Assembly (NCBI GenBank): GCA_937973575.1
Contig: CALJKH010000138.1
Location: forward strand, 1-18,476
DNA length: 18,476 nucleotides
Source: an uncultured Solirubrobacterales bacterium
Lineage (GTDB): Bacteria > Actinomycetota > Thermoleophilia > Solirubrobacterales > Solirubrobacteraceae
Direction: 5' to 3'
Below, piece by piece: positions 1 through 7,115 of this stretch (positions within the stretch are counted from its first letter, which is position 1; every line of letters begins with the position of its first letter). Both the position numbers and the translations under genes were made by a program. The notes under the pieces are model-generated. The model saw only the letters and a program-made list of their open reading frames with translations, was not told where the DNA came from and searched no databases.

Positions 1-318
1 GGGCGACTGGTGCAGCGCATGCTCGAGATCGAGACTTACCGGATGATGGCGCTGCTGGGTCTGCCGGTGGCGCACTGGGCCGCGCCGGTGCTCAACGATA
101 TCGAATCTGAACTCGCCTCGGTCACGCGCGCGATGGTGGCCAGCCAGAAGCCGGGCATCAGCGAAGAAGCGGGCATGGCTGAAGAGCAGGCGCAGCTGCA
201 GCAGATCACTTCGCTGGCGGCGCGGCTGGAGCAGCTGGTGGTCGACAACAGCTATCGCTTCTCGGCGTCGAAGGCCTATTTCGGGCTCGTGCTTTCGCGC
301 ATTGCCGAACTGCGCGAG
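1..318 (+). other. DUF3422-like gene fragment, probably foreign to this contig
   Basis: This is the 3'-ward part of a DUF3422 family gene, a family of unknown function common in Alphaproteobacteria and Betaproteobacteria. It is recognised from the EIETYRMMALLGLP segment, an alpha-helical middle, and SYRFSASKAYFGLV followed by IAELRE. Family members continue beyond this point with a further C-terminal segment that is absent here. The resemblance ends near 301-318, where IAELRE is also plausible sequence for the N-terminal helix of AccA. Confidence 0.65.
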
Positions 319-720
319 ACGGCACAGACGCATGGGGCCAGCGGCGCGCTCGACATCACGTCCGAAATCCGCCGGCTTGAATCGAAGTCCATCGAACTGC
401 TGGCGAGCACGTATCGCTCGCTCACGCCGTGGCAGAAGACACAGGTCGCCCGGCATCCGTCGCGCCCGCATTTCCGCGATTATGTCGCGCGCGCTTTCAC
501 GGATTTCATGCCGCTCGGCGGCGACCGCAAGTACGGCGAGTTGCTCGGCGGTCACATTTGCGGAGCTAAGGCGCCGGAGATGATCCAAGAACTCGTCAAC
601 GCCAAGGCGCTTGAAGGCGGCTACCCAGATGTAGCCCGCATCGTGCACGGCCACCCGACGCTTTCAGAGGCGCTGATGGAAGCCGCGCGCGCCGCCGACG
701 GTTGGCTGATCCACGGCTAA
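1..720 (+). CDS. Composite open frame: DUF3422 piece + AccA piece + Lpd C-terminus (probable mis-join)
   Basis: One uninterrupted frame runs from the window edge to TAA at 718-720; its first possible start is GTG at 10, but the frame is open to base 1, so it is also 5'-partial. The protein resembles three unrelated families in series. Residues 1 to about 100 (counted from GTG10) look like a DUF3422 C-terminal part, with EIETYRMMALLGLP and SYRFSASKAYFGLV. Residues about 98-173 look like the N-terminal part of acetyl-CoA carboxylase carboxyltransferase alpha, with LTPWQKTQVARHP. Residues about 171-236 look like the dihydrolipoamide dehydrogenase C-terminus, with HGHPTLSEA. No known protein has this architecture. 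The first two parts read as alphaproteobacterial and are richer in GCG/CGC codons than the rest of the window. I treat it as an assembly or library chimera; only the lpd end belongs with the genes that follow. Confidence 0.8.
   Translation, partial: GRLVQRMLEIETYRMMALLGLPVAHWAAPVLNDIESELASVTRAMVASQKPGISEEAGMAEEQAQLQQITSLAARLEQLVVDNSYRFSASKAYFGLVLSRIAELRETAQTHGASGALDITSEIRRLESKSIELLASTYRSLTPWQKTQVARHPSRPHFRDYVARAFTDFMPLGGDRKYGELLGGHICGAKAPEMIQELVNAKALEGGYPDVARIVHGHPTLSEALMEAARAADGWLIHG
301..528 (+). other. accA: accA fragment (acetyl-CoA carboxylase carboxyltransferase alpha, N-terminal part)
   Basis: Residues IAELRE through PLGGDR carry the N-terminal helical region of AccA and its well-conserved LTPWQKTQVARHP and RPHFRDYV segments, in the form typical of Sphingomonadales-like Alphaproteobacteria. 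AccA normally continues for about 240 further residues after GDR with the crotonase-like catalytic domain. Here it switches to Lpd sequence at GDR/KYGELLG (520-531). The piece cannot be functional as it stands. Confidence 0.75.
520..720 (+). CDS. lpd: Dihydrolipoamide dehydrogenase (E3), 3' end only
   Basis: The last 66 codons match the C-terminal dimerisation domain of dihydrolipoamide dehydrogenase, the FAD enzyme that reoxidises the lipoyl groups of 2-oxo acid dehydrogenase complexes. The HGHPTLSE segment holds the conserved His (215 in the composite frame) and the Glu five residues later (220), which form the active-site dyad contributed by this domain. The FAD and NAD domains and the redox-active CxxxxC would lie upstream and are missing. 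Codon choice here resembles the following genes, and location ahead of pdhABC fits an E3 gene, so I take this part as native. The stop overlaps the proposed TTG start of the next gene. Confidence 0.8.
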   Translation, partial: GDRKYGELLGGHICGAKAPEMIQELVNAKALEGGYPDVARIVHGHPTLSEALMEAARAADGWLIHG

Positions 721-1382
721 TTGAGCTGCCCTCCGACGATCAGTCGGAAGTAGCCCAAACACCTGACGCAGCGTTCTACCTAGACCCTGCCGACCCTGAG
801 TCTTGGCTCGCCTCCGAGCGCGTCATTAGGACTCTTGGCTCGCCTGCTGCCTGGACTCCAGTTCAGCTTTGGATCGGCGAGGCCGATGTTCCCCTCGCTG
901 AACGCGACAGGCTCCATCCCGTCGCCCGCGCTGATTGTTCATCGAGCGGACACCACCCTCGCCTTACGCAAGCAGAAATTGAAACTGCAGTTGATGAGAG
1001 AGGCCTTCTTCCCTTCAAGCCACCTGCGAAGTGGTTGGCCGGGGAGCCGATGGACACCACCAACTGCCTGTTGGCAACCACATTCGCGAAGCAGGCTGGC
1101 AAGACTGTGGCGTTCTCACTGGCCCTGTCTCGCCAGATCTGGTGTGGTGGTCGCGACCCTGAGGACCTGACCACAGTGATGCTTGCTGGCGCAGCAGCTG
1201 AGATCCACCCCAATGCAATCGAGAAGGCCCTCGGCTTGAAGTCGCTGCGGGCTGAGCTGGACCGAGCTAGCTCTGAAGCAGCCTCCTACGGAGTCACCAG
1301 CCTGCCAACAGTTCGGATTGGCGACGCAATCTTTATTGGCGATGCAGGACTCGATGAGGCCGCCGCCAAGATTCATGGGTGA
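702..1382 (+). CDS. DsbA-like thioredoxin-fold protein (DsbA/HCCA-isomerase family)
   Basis: The 226-residue protein has a thioredoxin-fold start, FYLDPADPESWLASERV (residues 25-41), and a C-terminal EAASYGVTSLPTVRIGDAIFIGD stretch with the cis-proline loop. This is the layout of the DsbA/2-hydroxychromene-2-carboxylate isomerase family, with a helical insertion between. The CxxC of true disulfide oxidases is replaced by DPADPES, so thiol-disulfide exchange is unlikely; relatives include glutathione- or mycothiol-dependent isomerases and reductases. No signal peptide is seen, so it is probably cytoplasmic. The TTG start at 702 overlaps the lpd stop by 19 bases and has no clear ribosome-binding site, but no ATG or GTG lies between it and the conserved domain. 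Its GTGA overlap with the next gene implies co-transcription with the PDH genes. Substrate unknown. Confidence 0.7.
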   Translation: MADPRLIELPSDDQSEVAQTPDAAFYLDPADPESWLASERVIRTLGSPAAWTPVQLWIGEADVPLAERDRLHPVARADCSSSGHHPRLTQAEIETAVDERGLLPFKPPAKWLAGEPMDTTNCLLATTFAKQAGKTVAFSLALSRQIWCGGRDPEDLTTVMLAGAAAEIHPNAIEKALGLKSLRAELDRASSEAASYGVTSLPTVRIGDAIFIGDAGLDEAAAKIHG

Positions 1383-1627
1383 GCTCCGCACCCGCCCGAA
1401 CAGCATTCAGCCTTAACGTCACACATGGGTCACCGGGCCCGGCGATCCTCGGCCTCCCCGGCCGCATTGACAAGGTTGAGCTGGTTGAACTTGCCAGCAA
1501 CGAGACTGTCCTCTTCTGGGAAGGCAAGCCAATCGAGGCTGCCCGCCTGGCGAAAGCCCTCAAGCGCGACATGCGCAACATGACAGCGGAAGACTTCCGG
1601 GAAGCGTGGCTTAGCGAAGCAAGTTAG
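1379..1627 (+). CDS. Hypothetical protein, 82 aa
   Basis: This small protein starts at GTG 1379, overlapping the preceding TGA, and ends at the TAG directly before the first possible pdhA start. I do not recognise the family. It has a polar N-terminus, a predicted beta-rich centre (KVELVELASNETVLFWEGKP) and a basic helical C-terminal half (AARLAKALKRDMRNMTAEDFREAW). There is no signal peptide, membrane segment or cysteine. Tight coupling on both sides and codon use like its neighbours support a real gene within the pyruvate dehydrogenase operon. A link to E1 or to the DsbA-like protein is only suggested by position. Confidence 0.6.
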   Translation: MSSAPARTAFSLNVTHGSPGPAILGLPGRIDKVELVELASNETVLFWEGKPIEAARLAKALKRDMRNMTAEDFREAWLSEAS

Positions 1628-2728
1628 ATGCAGTCCACCACGCAGAAAAGCGTGGTTAAGCTCAAATTGATGAGCGAAAGTGACTTCTCTGAGGCGGTAC
1701 CCGGGCATCCACCGGTTGGGCCGCTTCCAGATAGGGCGGCAGCTCGCGAATGGCTGGAGTTGATGCTGAGGATTCGCCGGTTTGAAGAGCGGGCTGGCGA
1801 GGCGTATACGAGAGCAAAGGTTGGCGGCTTCGTCCACCTTGCAATCGGCGAAGAGGCAGTTGTAGTCGGCGCAGTTCGCGCAATCCGTGACACCGACTGG
1901 CTGATCAGCACCTACCGGTCACACGGCCATGCGCTGGCAAGGGGCACCGACCCGGCCGCAGTCATGTCAGAGCTGTACGGCAAAGCAACAGGAACATCTG
2001 GGGGCCGCGGCGGCTCAATGCACGTCTTTGACTTGGAGCGCCGCTTCATGGGTGGCTGGGGAATCGTTGGCGGCAACATCCCGATCGGCGCTGGCTTTGC
2101 GCTCCAGAGCTCATACCGGGGCAACGACGACATAACTCTCTGCGTCCTTGGCGATGGAGCCACCAACCAAGGCACCTTCGCTGAAACTCTCAACATGGCA
2201 GCGCTGTGGAAGCTGCCGATCGTCTTCCTCGTAACAAACAACCGCTACGGGATGGGCACCTCGATCGAGCGACACTCTGCAGTCACTGACCTCGTGCGGA
2301 AGGGCAATGGCCTTGGAGTTGAAGGCCGCCGCTGCGACGGAATGGACGTCGCAGACACCCAAGCCGCAGTTGCCGAGGCAGCTGAGATTTGCCGCAGCGA
2401 ACAGCGGCCACTCTTAGTGGAGGCAATGACCTACCGCTTCCGCGGGCACTCAATGTCTGACCCTGAGCGGTACAGATCGCGCGAACAGGTCACGAAGTGG
2501 AAGGAACAGGACCCGATCCCAGCGTTCACCAAGCGGCTTGAAGCTGAGGGCATAGTCACTCCTGACGAGGTTGAGGAGATGGACGAAAAGGCGATCGCCA
2601 GCGCGCATGCCGCCGCTGAAGCAGCCGACTCAGCACCGTTCCCAGAGCCAGAAACGCTTTACGACAACGTCTACTCACTGGGTGGCGAGGTCCGAGGTTG
2701 GCTGTCCGGCACGAAGGCACCTGAGTAA
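1628..2728 (+). CDS. pdhA: Pyruvate dehydrogenase E1 component, alpha subunit
   Basis: E1 alpha binds thiamine diphosphate and, with E1 beta, decarboxylates pyruvate and reductively acetylates the lipoyl group of E2. The TPP/Mg motif runs from GDG (175-177) to NN (204-205), about 30 residues as expected. TYRSHGHALARG (95-106) and the phosphorylation-loop-like segment YRFRGHSMSDPERYRS are typical of PDH rather than branched-chain enzymes. Two starts are possible. ATG 1628 gives 366 aa and begins directly after the previous stop. ATG 1670 (MSESDFSE) gives 352 aa and would leave a small hairpin (1637-1656) in the untranslated leader. Neither has a clear ribosome-binding site, and the conserved domain begins only around residue 36. 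The stop overlaps the pdhB start (TAATG). Confidence 0.92.
   Translation: MQSTTQKSVVKLKLMSESDFSEAVPGHPPVGPLPDRAAAREWLELMLRIRRFEERAGEAYTRAKVGGFVHLAIGEEAVVVGAVRAIRDTDWLISTYRSHGHALARGTDPAAVMSELYGKATGTSGGRGGSMHVFDLERRFMGGWGIVGGNIPIGAGFALQSSYRGNDDITLCVLGDGATNQGTFAETLNMAALWKLPIVFLVTNNRYGMGTSIERHSAVTDLVRKGNGLGVEGRRCDGMDVADTQAAVAEAAEICRSEQRPLLVEAMTYRFRGHSMSDPERYRSREQVTKWKEQDPIPAFTKRLEAEGIVTPDEVEEMDEKAIASAHAAAEAADSAPFPEPETLYDNVYSLGGEVRGWLSGTKAPE
1637..1656 (+). promoter_or_regulatory. Hairpin at the pdhA 5' end
   Basis: A perfect 7-bp inverted repeat, ACCACGC and GCGTGGT, encloses the loop AGAAAA. It begins 10 bases after the stop of the 82-aa gene and ends 13 bases before the alternative pdhA start at 1670. 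With no T-run it is not a convincing terminator. If translation starts at 1670 it would lie in a short intergenic leader and could affect mRNA processing or translation. If translation starts at 1628 it is inside the coding region. Confidence 0.4.
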
Positions 2729-3720
2729 TGGCTGAGATCCGCTACCGAGAGGCTGTTGGCCGGGCGATCGCCGAGGAAATGGAGCGTGACGAGAACGTCT
2801 TCATCATGGGCGAGGACATTGGCCTGTTCGAAGGAGCGTTCAAGGTCACTGAGGGGTTGCATGAGCGCTTTGGCGAGCGCCGGGTTCGCGACACCCCAAT
2901 CTCTGAGAACTCAATCGTCGGCATGGGAGTTGGCTCCGCGATGCTCGGACTGCGACCAATCGTTGAACTGATGACGATCAACTTCTCACTGCTCGCGCTG
3001 GACCAGATAATCAACCACGCAGCCCACGTGCGCTACATGTTTGGCGGCCAGGTCTCGGTACCGCTCGTGATCCGCATGCCCCAGGGCGCTGGCAACCAAC
3101 TGGGGCCGACCCACTCACATTCCCTGGAGGCCATGTTCCTCCAAGTCCCCGGCCTCCTCGTGGCAGTGCCGTCAACCCCCGCCGACGCCCTCGGCCTCCT
3201 CAAGTCAGCTATCCGTGACGACAACCCTGTGATCTTCATCGAACACGAGAGCCTCTATGGCGAGAAGGGTGAAGTGCCTGACGGGGAGCACCTATTGCCA
3301 TTCGGCGTCGCTGCAGTCAGGCGCGAAGGAACCGACGTGACTCTGGTTGGCGTGTCGCGCATGGCACGCACTGCTGAGAAGGCAGCCGAGGTCCTTGCCG
3401 AAGAGCACGGAGTCTCAGCCGAGGTGATTGACCCGCGTACTCTGCGCCCGCTGGACCTGGACACGATCCTCAAATCGGTAGCCAAGACAAACCGCTGCGT
3501 AACTGTCGAGGAGGGTTGGCCACACGGTGGTGTTGGAGCGAACTTGGCCGCGTTAATCCAAGAGCACGCCTTCGACCATCTTGACGCCCCAATCCTGCGG
3601 GTAGCCGGCGCTGATGTCCCAATGCCTTACTCGAAGGCCCTTGAGGAGATCGCTTATCCACATGTGGACGATGTCGTTAAGGCCGTTCTTCAATCAGTTG
3701 GAAAGGAGCTGACCCGATGA
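2728..3720 (+). CDS. pdhB: Pyruvate dehydrogenase E1 component, beta subunit
   Basis: This 330-aa protein is the E1 beta partner of the alpha2beta2 decarboxylase and matches the usual family length. It begins with MAEIRYREAVGRAIAEEMER and has the conserved GEDIGLFEGAFKVTEGL segment. It continues with the TPP-pyrimidine domain (INFSLLALDQIINHAAHVRY, QGAGNQLGPTHSHSLEA) and ends with a transketolase C-terminal domain (DPRTLRPLD, VEEGWPHGGVGANLA). The start overlaps the pdhA stop by one base and the TGA overlaps the pdhC ATG, so the three subunits appear translationally coupled. The HSHSLEA segment and the order E1a-E1b-E2 favour pyruvate dehydrogenase; a branched-chain or acetoin dehydrogenase is less likely. 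Confidence 0.93.
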   Translation: MAEIRYREAVGRAIAEEMERDENVFIMGEDIGLFEGAFKVTEGLHERFGERRVRDTPISENSIVGMGVGSAMLGLRPIVELMTINFSLLALDQIINHAAHVRYMFGGQVSVPLVIRMPQGAGNQLGPTHSHSLEAMFLQVPGLLVAVPSTPADALGLLKSAIRDDNPVIFIEHESLYGEKGEVPDGEHLLPFGVAAVRREGTDVTLVGVSRMARTAEKAAEVLAEEHGVSAEVIDPRTLRPLDLDTILKSVAKTNRCVTVEEGWPHGGVGANLAALIQEHAFDHLDAPILRVAGADVPMPYSKALEEIAYPHVDDVVKAVLQSVGKELTR

Positions 3721-4919
3721 TCGAGCTCGTAATGCCAAGACTGTCTGACTCAATGGAGGAGGGCACGATTTTGAGTTGGCTTGTTGAGGATGGCTCGTTC
3801 GTAAAACGAGGTGACGAGCTGGTTGAGATTGAGACCGACAAAGCAGCGATGGTCCATCACTCCGATGGTGATGGATTCCTCAAGATCACAGCTGCCGTCG
3901 GATCCACCTTGCCTGTCGGGACTCCTATCGGCGCGCTGCTCGCTGAAGCGGAGGCCGCCGCAGCGGACAGTCCAACCCGCAGCCAACCTGACTCGCTGAC
4001 GACCAGCGACAACGGCCGAATCCATGCGTCCCCCGTCGCCCGGCGGGTCGCGAAGGAGACCGGAGTTGAGCTTGCTGATATCCGCGGGACAGGGCCACAC
4101 GGGCGCATCATCAGGGCCGACGTTGAGGCAGCAACCGGGATCGAGAACGCACCGCAAGCCGCCGCCCCCGATACTGCACCTGTGAGCACAACAGAGGAAC
4201 CCACACCAACTGAACAAACCCAGACCGCAAAGGGTGAAGTGACGCGCCGCGAGCCGACGCGCTCACAGGCCCTGATCGCCCGCAGGATGGCGGAATCGCG
4301 CGCAACTGTTCCCGACTTCACTCTGCAGACCGATGTTGACGCTGGTCGTCTCGTGGACATTCGCGCCCAGCTCAAAGAGCAGGCAGGCGCAAGTAAGGCT
4401 CCAACAGTCAACGACCTTATAGTTAAGGCCTGCGCACTCTCACTCCGTGACCACCCTTCCGTAAACGGAGCTTGGCGTGACGGAGCATTCGAGGAATACG
4501 CCCGGGTCAATATCGGAGTCGCAGTGGCAACCGACGATGGGCTTGTCGTGCCGGTGATCTTCGACGCTGACTCAAAGGATGTGCACCAGATCGCGTCTGA
4601 AACTCAGGCGCTCGTCGCTAAGGCACGCGACGGAAGCATCACTCCGCCTGACCTCTCTGGCGGAACCTTTTCGATCTCGAACCTTGGAATGTTTGGAGTG
4701 GACACATTTACTGCGGTCGTCAACCCACCCCAAGCGGCAATCCTCTCGGTCGGCCGCCTGCGTGAAGTTCCAGTAGTTCACGACGGGGAAGTTGTCCCCG
4801 GGCATGTCCTCACACTCACTCTGGCTGTTGACCACAGAGCTGTCTACGGGGCACCTGCGGCGAAGTTCCTCGAGTCGGTACGCGACCGCCTAGCCGCACC
4901 GGCTGCATTGCTCGGCTAG
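3717..4919 (+). CDS. pdhC: Dihydrolipoamide acetyltransferase (E2) of pyruvate dehydrogenase
   Basis: E2 is the core of the complex and transfers the acetyl group from lipoamide to CoA. There is a single lipoyl domain at residues 1-76 with the lipoylated Lys42 in EIETDKAAM. A Ser/Pro/Thr-rich linker follows, then a peripheral-subunit-binding domain at about 102-136 (IHASPVARRVAKETGVEL, GTGPHGRI). A second Pro/Thr/Glu-rich linker leads to the acyltransferase domain from about 180 to 400. The catalytic motif usually written DHRxxDG reads DHRAVYG: His373 is present, but the Asp position holds Tyr377. The gene starts within the pdhB stop (ATGA) and is followed 7 bases later by lipB, whose product is needed to lipoylate Lys42. 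Confidence 0.92.
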   Translation: MIELVMPRLSDSMEEGTILSWLVEDGSFVKRGDELVEIETDKAAMVHHSDGDGFLKITAAVGSTLPVGTPIGALLAEAEAAAADSPTRSQPDSLTTSDNGRIHASPVARRVAKETGVELADIRGTGPHGRIIRADVEAATGIENAPQAAAPDTAPVSTTEEPTPTEQTQTAKGEVTRREPTRSQALIARRMAESRATVPDFTLQTDVDAGRLVDIRAQLKEQAGASKAPTVNDLIVKACALSLRDHPSVNGAWRDGAFEEYARVNIGVAVATDDGLVVPVIFDADSKDVHQIASETQALVAKARDGSITPPDLSGGTFSISNLGMFGVDTFTAVVNPPQAAILSVGRLREVPVVHDGEVVPGHVLTLTLAVDHRAVYGAPAAKFLESVRDRLAAPAALLG

Positions 4920-4926
4920 GAACCTG

Positions 4927-5670
4927 GTGTCGGACCTGCCATCCTCATCAGTGATGGGTGAAGGCAGCAAAGAACTGTGGACTTGTCGGCTGGGCACTGT
5001 GGCTTGGGCTGATGCCCTTGCGATGCAGGAGCAGCTGCGTGACCTGCGCCAACAGGATCTGATCCCGGACACCCTCCTACTGCTTGAGCACCCGCCAACG
5101 GTCACTCTTGGCCGCCGGGCTGAGGAGTCAGAGATCCCAGCAGGCCGTGATCACCTGACCATGCGCGGGATTGCAGTTCACGACGCAGACCGCGGTGGCC
5201 GAATCACCTGCCATGAGGCTGGACAGCTTGTCGGCTATCCGATCATGCGCACGAACGACGTAACCGAGTTTGTTCGCAAGATGGAGCGGGCGATCATCAC
5301 AGCACTTGCAGAGTCCGGCGTTGCAGCTGGAACACGTGAAGGCCTGACTGGCGTTTGGTGCGAGGACAGAAAGATCGGCTCAATCGGGATCCATGTCCAA
5401 AAGGGCGTGACGACCCACGGTTTCGCCATCAATTGCGACAACGACCTTGAGACATTCGCCTCAGTCGTGCCATGTGGACTGCCTGGCGTGGAGATGACTT
5501 CAGTTGAGAAGGAAGGTGGCGAATCGGGAGTTGCCTGCATGCGCCAACGGGTAGGAATTGCCTTCGCAAACGAGCACAGCTTGCGCCAGCGACTTGTTAG
5601 CCCCGAGCGGCTTGGCCTGACCGCACCGATTGCCTCGGCCGATCCGTGCAAGCCTGTGGTGAACGCATGA
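4927..5670 (+). CDS. lipB: Octanoyltransferase (lipoyl synthesis)
   Basis: LipB moves octanoyl from acyl carrier protein onto the target lysine of lipoyl domains. Family landmarks are GRRAEESEIP, RGGRITCHEAGQLVGYPI (89-106), the catalytic lysine in DRKIGSIGI (Lys149), HGFAINCDNDL, and the acyl-enzyme cysteine in VPCG (Cys183). The loop usually reads HGPGQ or similar, but here it is HEAGQ and lacks the proline. The GTG start at 4927 is preceded by AGGAA (4918-4922), which overlaps the pdhC stop. ATG 4954 is an alternative that would remove nine residues without touching the domain. A tail of about 25 residues after the conserved part is poorly conserved. The stop overlaps the lipA ATG. Confidence 0.92.
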   Translation: MSDLPSSSVMGEGSKELWTCRLGTVAWADALAMQEQLRDLRQQDLIPDTLLLLEHPPTVTLGRRAEESEIPAGRDHLTMRGIAVHDADRGGRITCHEAGQLVGYPIMRTNDVTEFVRKMERAIITALAESGVAAGTREGLTGVWCEDRKIGSIGIHVQKGVTTHGFAINCDNDLETFASVVPCGLPGVEMTSVEKEGGESGVACMRQRVGIAFANEHSLRQRLVSPERLGLTAPIASADPCKPVVNA

Positions 5671-6665
5671 GCACATCTGACGACACCCAAGCCCCGAAAC
5701 TGAAGACGCGCCGCCGCTCTAACCCAGGCGGTATGGATGTCCTTGACGTGCTCGGCACTGAAGTGAAGCCAATGCGGGAGCGCAAGCCAGCCTGGTTCAA
5801 GGTCCCACCACCAGGCGGTAAGAAGTACATCGAACTGCGGAACATGATCCGCGAGGAGAACCTCCACACCGTTTGTCAGGAAGCTGCCTGCCCAAATGTT
5901 GGCGAGTGCTGGGAGCGCGGCACTGCCACATTCATGATCCTTGGCGACACCTGCACGCGCCGCTGTGGCTTCTGCCATGTCCGGACTGGCAAACCAACCT
6001 GGAACGACCCACTTGAGCCTGCTCGCGTCGCTAGGTCAATAGCGACAATGGGCCTGCGCCACGCTGTTGTAACCAGCGTTGACCGCGACGACCTACCCGA
6101 CTACGGCGCGGGGATCTGGGCGGCCACGATTCGCCAAATCAGGGCCCAGTCGCCTGAAACAAAGATTGAAGTACTCACACCCGACTTCCGTGGCGTCGAG
6201 ATGCCACTCGCCCGAGTGCTTGACGCTGGCCCAGATGTCTTCAACCACAATGTTGAGGTTGTCCCCCGCCTTTACAAGGTTGCGCGCCGCGGCTCAACCT
6301 GGCAGCGATCACTGCGCGTTTTGGAGAACGCCAAGCTGATCTCCGGTGACGCTGTCACTACGAAGTCGGGCCTGATGGTTGGCCTTGGCGAATCATTTGA
6401 AGAGATGGTTGACGCGCTTGGTCAGCTGCGCGAAAAGGGTGTCCAAGTGATCACCATTGGTCAGTACCTGCGCCCAACTGAGAATCACCTTCCGGTCGTT
6501 CGCTGGTGGGAGCCCTCTGAGTTCGACGAGCTGGCCCGAATCGGCATGGAAGAGCTTGGCTTTGACCATGTTGCAGCAGGCCCACTTGTTCGCTCCTCCT
6601 ACCACGCTGACGAGCATGTGATGCAGGAGCGGCCAGGCACTGGGCCGCTCGCAGCAGCTAGTTAG
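5667..6665 (+). CDS. lipA: Lipoyl synthase
   Basis: LipA is a radical-SAM enzyme that inserts two sulfurs into octanoyl groups on lipoyl domains. The 332-aa protein has both iron-sulfur sites: the auxiliary cluster CX4CX5C (Cys70, 75, 81), which is the sulfur donor, and the radical-SAM CX3CX2C in CTRRCGFC (Cys96, 100, 103). The C-terminal RSSY (309-312) supplies the serine ligand of the auxiliary cluster. HNVEVVPRLY and KSGLMVGLGE are further family segments. I chose ATG 5667, which overlaps the lipB stop as ATGA; an upstream in-frame GTG at 5646 lies inside lipB and adds nothing conserved. It completes the lipoylation pair next to its likely main substrate, PdhC. Confidence 0.95.
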   Translation: MSTSDDTQAPKLKTRRRSNPGGMDVLDVLGTEVKPMRERKPAWFKVPPPGGKKYIELRNMIREENLHTVCQEAACPNVGECWERGTATFMILGDTCTRRCGFCHVRTGKPTWNDPLEPARVARSIATMGLRHAVVTSVDRDDLPDYGAGIWAATIRQIRAQSPETKIEVLTPDFRGVEMPLARVLDAGPDVFNHNVEVVPRLYKVARRGSTWQRSLRVLENAKLISGDAVTTKSGLMVGLGESFEEMVDALGQLREKGVQVITIGQYLRPTENHLPVVRWWEPSEFDELARIGMEELGFDHVAAGPLVRSSYHADEHVMQERPGTGPLAAAS

Positions 6666-6673
6666 GGACGGCG

Positions 6674-7108
6674 ATGCTTCCCCTTCGGGACAACATCGGA
6701 GACGGGGGCGCACCAATCTCAGCCCTGCTGATCGTCGGCTTGATCACTCTTGCCGGTGCGGTCGTACCCGGCGGGGGCTGGCTCCCAGCCCTAGTTGGAT
6801 TCGCCGGCGCGTGGATTTTTGTACCAACTCCAGTCCGGAGGTTTGGCCCAATCCCAGTCGCACTTGTCGCAGGTGCCTTTGGTGCCCTCGGCGGCTGGCT
6901 GGCGACCGCAGCTGGGCACGAGGCAGGCCTCTGGGCAGCCCCAGCTGCAGCAGCTGGAGTCACGGCACTCCACCTCGCCACCAACCGTGACGCACGCGTA
7001 CTTGCCCTATTCACCATCCCGTTCCGCTCAGTATTCGCTGAGATTCGTAGCTGGGTCTTTGCACTCGTTTGGGCAGGTGCCGCTCTAATCCTTGTCGTAA
7101 TTATCTAG
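6674..7108 (+). CDS. Multi-pass membrane protein, 144 aa
   Basis: The protein is almost entirely hydrophobic, with about four predicted membrane segments: ISALLIVGLITLAGAVV, LPALVGFAGAWIFV, PVALVAGAFGALGGWL, and a C-terminal WVFALVWAGAALILVVII. The N-terminal MLPLRDN resembles the start of bacterial rhomboid proteins, but the catalytic GxSG and the paired His are absent, so it is not an active rhomboid protease. I cannot name the family. AGGGA (6664-6668) precedes ATG 6674, eight bases after lipA, and the next small gene starts seven bases after its stop. It therefore appears to belong to the same transcript as the lip and pdh genes and the carboxypeptidase. Confidence 0.7.
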   Translation: MLPLRDNIGDGGAPISALLIVGLITLAGAVVPGGGWLPALVGFAGAWIFVPTPVRRFGPIPVALVAGAFGALGGWLATAAGHEAGLWAAPAAAAGVTALHLATNRDARVLALFTIPFRSVFAEIRSWVFALVWAGAALILVVII

Positions 7109-7115
7109 GAGTGGC

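Noticed and set aside
1..720. A novel natural DUF3422-AccA-Lpd fusion enzyme
   Set aside because: Each family is cut inside a domain and joined at shared short words. A functional fusion would retain complete domains, so an artefact is far more likely.
3857..4510. A 217-codon - strand open frame opposite pdhC
   Set aside because: It is a shadow of the GC-rich coding frame of pdhC, with Ser/Arg/Ala-rich composition and no recognisable domain.
5235..5978. A 247-codon - strand open frame across lipB and lipA
   Set aside because: It crosses the junction of two conserved genes on the other strand and has no domain.
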